Shown one piece after another: positions 20,091-23,588 of a stretch of DNA of 23,588 nt (positions within the stretch are counted from its first letter, which is position 1; each line of letters opens with the position of its first letter). Both the position numbers and the translations under genes were made by a program. The notes beneath the pieces were generated by a model. That model was not told the origin of the DNA. It ran no database searches and saw nothing but the letters and a program-made list of their open reading frames with translations. Source of the DNA: Zygnema circumcarinatum (lineage: Eukaryota; Streptophyta; Zygnematophyceae; Zygnematales; Zygnemataceae); contig CM074811.1 in NCBI GenBank assembly GCA_037447605.1, positions 2,458,300 through 2,481,887 on the forward strand, read 5' to 3'.

Positions 20091-21611
20091 TTAGCACGTC
20101 GCCTTGTACACACCTCCACTTACTGTATATTTGCAGCCAATGGCGGTGACCAGAGTCGTCAAAGAGTACGACCCCGTCAAAGACGTGTAATAAGTAGGGC
20201 AACCGTTGACGTTTCCCCCGGAAAGAGCCCCCGCCACATTTGCACCGTTGTAGGGACTAAAGATCGGCCCTCCGCTCATCCCCCCTTCTGCGGAGACGTA
20301 CTCGCACATGATTGCCGAGGAGAAGCCATAGCAGCCGCGAGTCAGCGAAGCTGTGGTCACGTCGTAAACGATCGTGTAGCCATCCTGGGTTACAGCAGGA
20401 TACCCGAAATTGGCACGTGGGTTGGCAGAGGAAGGGCTGCTCCATGAGTATGTCTGCCCTCCAATGCTGTTCTTCAGCTTCACTACAGCAATGTCACTGC
20501 CGTTAAAGAGAGTCTTCCCCCACGTAGGCGACGTCTGAAACGCAGTAAACAACCTGACCTCTGAATAGTAGGCTCCGGAGTAGTAGCTGTCAGAGTCGGT
20601 GTTCAATCTTGAGAACGCTGCCAGGTTGTAGGAGCCGCCCACCAACCACACATTCTTGTCGGTGTCATACACGCAGTGGCCAGCTGTCAGCACGAGGTTG
20701 GGGGCGATGAGCGATCCGGAGCAGTGACCTATCCACTGACCGTTGCTGTTCAAAAGCGCGAGCTTCACAACCCCCGAGCTCATGCCGGTGTCCTCGAACC
20801 CTGGAATGACAGCTGCAGCGGGTAAACCCAGGTTGCAGTTCTTGAACCCCTTCGGAGCTAAGGCCTTGGCCTCCTTGGAGCCGTAGCGGATGAGCCGAGC
20901 GCCGGATCCACCGACCGTGGGCAGAGTCATGTAGCCGGAAAAGGTCAAATTTTTGGGAAAAGGCAAATGCTTGTTCGTCGAAGGAGCCTTGAGGCCCACT
21001 GTTGCCGGGGGAGTGCTCGCCAACTCTCTCCGTGCCACGCTAGGCAGCTCCGCTGCGCTCGTGGACGAATCCGACTCCGGCTCGGCATGTTTGGGGAGAG
21101 AACTGCATCAAAATTGCAGACTTTGATATTAAAAAATAGGGTTTGGGAGTGTTCGCGAGAGTGTGGAGACCCATGCGAAGGGGAAAGGCAGCAGGTCAGA
21201 CACTGAGCACAGTAAAGTCAGCCAACACGGAGAAAAAATTCGTACAGGCCAATGATGCGGCCCGCGCTGTCACATGTAACGCCCTCCAACTGATCGCAGT
21301 CCGCCCCCTCGACCCACGAGGCCTTCAGCTGCAAGAGGAATTTCTCTGAATGCAGCAAAAAGTGACAGCTGGAGTGAAGATCAGAAATTAGTGGCAGAAA
21401 TGCATGCTTCCATTCGAATCCATCATCATATCCTTGAAGCAATATTAATTCCAACATGGCAGCGAGCTTACTACTCAAGCGGCAGTAGAATGCAGGGCGT
21501 GGTCTCACCTTCTTCAGGAGCGAGGGGCACCGCACGCGTGAAGGGAGGCAGCGCCGCCAGGAGGGCGCAGAGGAGGAGAGGGCAGATACGCGAGAGCGGG
21601 AGGGCCGCCAT
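20091..21611 (-). CDS. secreted V8/trypsin-like serine protease with LRR-type N-terminal cap, copy 2
   Basis: Exons on the minus strand are 21611-21509, 21345-21246 and 21102-20091, totalling 1215 nt (404 residues), with the same borders and phases as copy 1. Exon 1 gives a signal peptide (MAALPLSRICPLLLCALL and on). Exon 2 is a clearer LRRNT_2-like cap than in copy 1, with LLQLKASWVEGADCDQLEGV and then TCDSAGRIIGL. The catalytic exon keeps His210 in TAGHC, Asp271 in GSDIAVVKL and Ser344 in GGMSGGP, plus cysteines at conserved places. The differences from copy 1 are one extra residue in exon 2, one extra Gly in the loop after the His, and substitutions spread along the chain. No stop or frameshift occurs, so it looks functional. 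A secreted endopeptidase is inferred; the target is unknown. Confidence 0.88.
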
Positions 21612-21620
21612 GGCTATGAT

Positions 21621-21690
21621 TGCGCGCGAGGGAGGGAGAGAGGAGGGAGGGAGAGAGGAGGGAGGGAGGGAGGGAGGGAGGGAGGGAGAG
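21621..21690. repeat. G-rich GGGA tract just upstream of protease copy 2 ATG
   Basis: GGGAGAGAGGA and GGGA units repeat in the presumed 5' untranslated region. The tract is longer and arranged differently from that in copy 1, so it has changed in length since the duplication. Confidence 0.8.
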
Positions 21691-22050
21691 TGTGTTGACC
21701 GCGCGCTTGGCGAACCGTTTTTTTTTTATCTATGATCCGATTCACAGTTCTGTTACTCGGTCGCTAAACTTCCACATGGATCCGCCTATTGGATGTTAGT
21801 GCTAAGTATCATGTCGGCCGTGGCGTGCCTTGATTGGACTAAATTGGTCAAAATGATTCCCTCCAGATAGGAGCCACCGACAAGCAAATTCGCACGCAGC
21901 ATTCCTGCGATTGGCGGATGCCGTGAAGATTTTTCGCCAGCTGGCGTTGACCGTTGCCTGTCGAATCCCGTTTAATGCATACAGTCAGCAATCCTCATAT
22001 TTTCCACCCTGTACAAGTGCGTCCCCAAGAAATTCGCCCCGATTTTGCCG
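21691..22050. other. upstream region of protease copy 2
   Basis: No gene is seen. This presumed promoter region holds the shared motif GGAGCCACCGACAAG at 21870-21884 and a TGCGATTGGCGGA box at 21906-21918 (CCAAT on the coding strand). Confidence 0.5.
21870..21884 (-). promoter_or_regulatory. 15-bp motif shared by both protease promoters (copy 2)
   Basis: This is identical to 8941-8955 and lies at a similar distance from the start codon. The sequences around it diverge between the copies, which makes chance conservation less likely but does not prove function. Confidence 0.45.
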
Positions 22051-22061
22051 AAACCACCTTT

Positions 22062-22400
22062 CTGTACGGTAACTTTGTGTTAGCCGTACAATTTGTACAA
22101 TCCATACTACAGTAGCTGTACTAGCCGTACTAGCCGTACTAGTTGTACTAGCCGTTACGGGCTTACGCAAAACTAACACCGAATCTCCCCGCACGTGCCG
22201 CCGTAAGAGGCGCTCGCTCTTCTCCCCTTCTTCTTGGCTTCGATACGAACGCTACGATATGATACGATACGATACGACCCGATACGGTATTGTCCGTACT
22301 TAGCCGTTACGGTATGGTGTTACGATTTGGCTTGATACGATACGATGCTAAGCGATACAGTACGGTACGGTACACAACGGTACGGTACGAAACGTACGGT
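22062..22400. repeat. degenerate GATAC/GGTAC pentamer and TAGCCGTAC repeats
   Basis: A TAGCCGTAC-like unit repeats at about 22105-22155. GATAC pentamers run at about 22240-22285, and GGTAC/GTACGG words run at about 22335-22400. The array is irregular and non-coding. Confidence 0.85.
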
Positions 22401-23588
22401 TCAACATGAACTCTAACATAATACCGCCCGTCTATTGGTAACACGAACCTTGTATTTGCAAAATCAAGATTTTCGCCTCATATTTGCCAAAACCATGGCG
22501 AAAATATGACTGCTGACTGGTATGGCTACGCGCCAAGGTCTGCAGGCGTCACGCCAAGAAACGACAAAGTGCGTGACGAGTCCTTCCAACAGCCAGGTCA
22601 TTCCGCGCGCCGCCAGCTCTGCTACTTTGGGATCTTGCGTACGGTTTCGTACGCAAGCCCCGGCCCGGCGGAACCGGCGGGCGGTCGTTGACGTGCTTGA
22701 CCCCCTCGCGGCCCCTCTCTCTGACCGCGCGGAGGCGCCGCCACGTGGTGCGCTCCGCTCGATCGGAAATGCGAATCGGAATGTCGGTGTGGCGTACGGT
22801 AACCGCGGCGGTCGCTTGCGTTCTTCTCGTGGCGAGGGCTGCTTGGAGGTTTCGGCTGTGGGTGGAGCGTGGAACCGCACAGGAGTTGACCCGCCGCAGG
22901 GGAGGGAGGGCTGTCCGTGACGCCGGTCTGGCGGTCTCCCCTTTTCCCACCGCACGCCGCGGGTTGCGGCGGGCAATCCGACCCTCTCTCCGCCCGCCCG
23001 CCCGCCCGCCCGCCGGGGCGGCTGCTAGAAGCTACTGTAAAACACCGAACAGGTTGAGAAAAAGGGTAGTGCTATTTCCACCCCTTTTTTGGATCCAAAC
23101 ACCCCTTCCCGGCCGGGCAGATTTCAAAAGGGATTAAAAACAGAAAATGCTTTTTTCACACATTTTTGGAATCGATACCCACCTTCATCCGTCGGCTGAT
23201 ATTATTTTTGCTAACCAAGGAAATGGATACCCCGTCACCGCATTTTGAATACTGTATCCCGCCTCCCTGAATTTTTTTTTTGAGGGAAAGAAATATCGGC
23301 CTGCCCGAATCCGCTCGGAGCGGAAGATCCGTCCGCCACGAGATCGTTCGCGGGTGATCGTCCTTCACACTTGTGTGTTAATCGCAGCTGTCGATTCCCT
23401 CGCAGATCGCACCACTGCAGATCACCGTTCGATCGGCTGCCGGGCTCGATCTCAGCGAATGGAAAGCGCCCACGAGTCCCGCCAAAGCCGAATCGCACGT
23501 GCGAGTGCGCGCGTCCCTCGGCCCGAGATCTCGTCATTGTCAGCTCCCCGCCAATCAATAGCTGCCACGTGCTATTTTTTGACGTGGA
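22401..23588. other. GC-rich then AT-rich DNA without a supported gene
   Basis: Open frames at 22464-23137 are typical of GC-rich sequence and match nothing I recognise. The stretch includes a hairpin at 22634-22657, a CGCC microsatellite near 22990-23015, an AT-rich island at about 23030-23280 and a CACGTG close to the window end. Confidence 0.5.
22634..22657. other. perfect 10-bp stem, 4-nt loop hairpin
   Basis: CTTGCGTACG is followed by the loop GTTT and then CGTACGCAAG. No T-run follows, and no gene ends here. Confidence 0.7.

Larger units (their letters stand above)
19551..21690 (-). repeat. duplicated protease segment, copy 2
   Basis: This segment is the direct-orientation match of 6670-8760. 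Both coding regions and both introns are preserved, with scattered substitutions and small indels in introns and flanks. Confidence 0.9.

Noticed and set aside
22464-23137. Overlapping open frames in GC-rich DNA
   Set aside because: They are Arg/Pro/Ala-rich, with no recognisable domain and no preferred strand; high GC alone explains them.
23069-23588. GTGCTATTT words near 23069 and 23569 as ends of a transposon
   Set aside because: The words are in direct, not inverted, orientation, the match is short, and the right side is cut by the window end.

Overview
The window is nuclear DNA from the green plant lineage. Two spliced housekeeping-type genes point there: a plant-form DDB2 with an N-terminal zinc knuckle, and a HEAT-repeat protein resembling the plant TORTIFOLIA1/SPIRAL2 microtubule-associated family. 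GT-AG introns, scattered transposon remnants and abundant microsatellites and minisatellites suggest a large, repeat-rich genome. A streptophyte alga such as Chara would fit, but that is a guess and not something the sequence proves.

Layout. (1) 204-5017, minus strand: a complete 12-exon DDB2 gene, reconstructed exon by exon with matching intron phases, giving a 740-residue protein with an unusually long charged tail. (2) 5190-5618: a 429-bp non-autonomous hAT-type transposon with 17-bp terminal inverted repeats and a perfect 8-bp target duplication, inserted about 170 bp upstream of the DDB2 start codon. (3) 6094-6408: a likely solo LTR with a TATA box and a 5-bp target duplication. (4) 6670-8760: a segment with a three-exon secreted serine protease gene on the minus strand. 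(5) 9307-9811: an unusual pair of inverted repeats. (6) 10022-10632: a 15-bp minisatellite with higher-order structure. (7) 11828-18305, plus strand: the TORTIFOLIA1-like gene, with a 46-bp minisatellite array in one intron. (8) 19103-19318: a broken relic of the first exon of the protease gene. (9) 19551-21690: a second, intact copy of the protease segment. (10) 21691-23588: no convincing gene; it holds GATAC/GGTAC pentamer repeats and GC-rich DNA.

How the parts relate. DDB2 acts in ultraviolet damage recognition with DDB1-CUL4, the HEAT protein is probably a microtubule regulator, and the proteases are predicted to be secreted, so no shared pathway is evident. The protease segments are head-to-tail duplicates on both sides of the HEAT gene. 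Their protein is unusual: a signal peptide, a short cap resembling the N-terminal domain of leucine-rich-repeat proteins, and a V8/trypsin-like catalytic domain held in one exon. This architecture, the hAT element in the DDB2 promoter and the minisatellite that starts at a splice donor are the observations most worth following.
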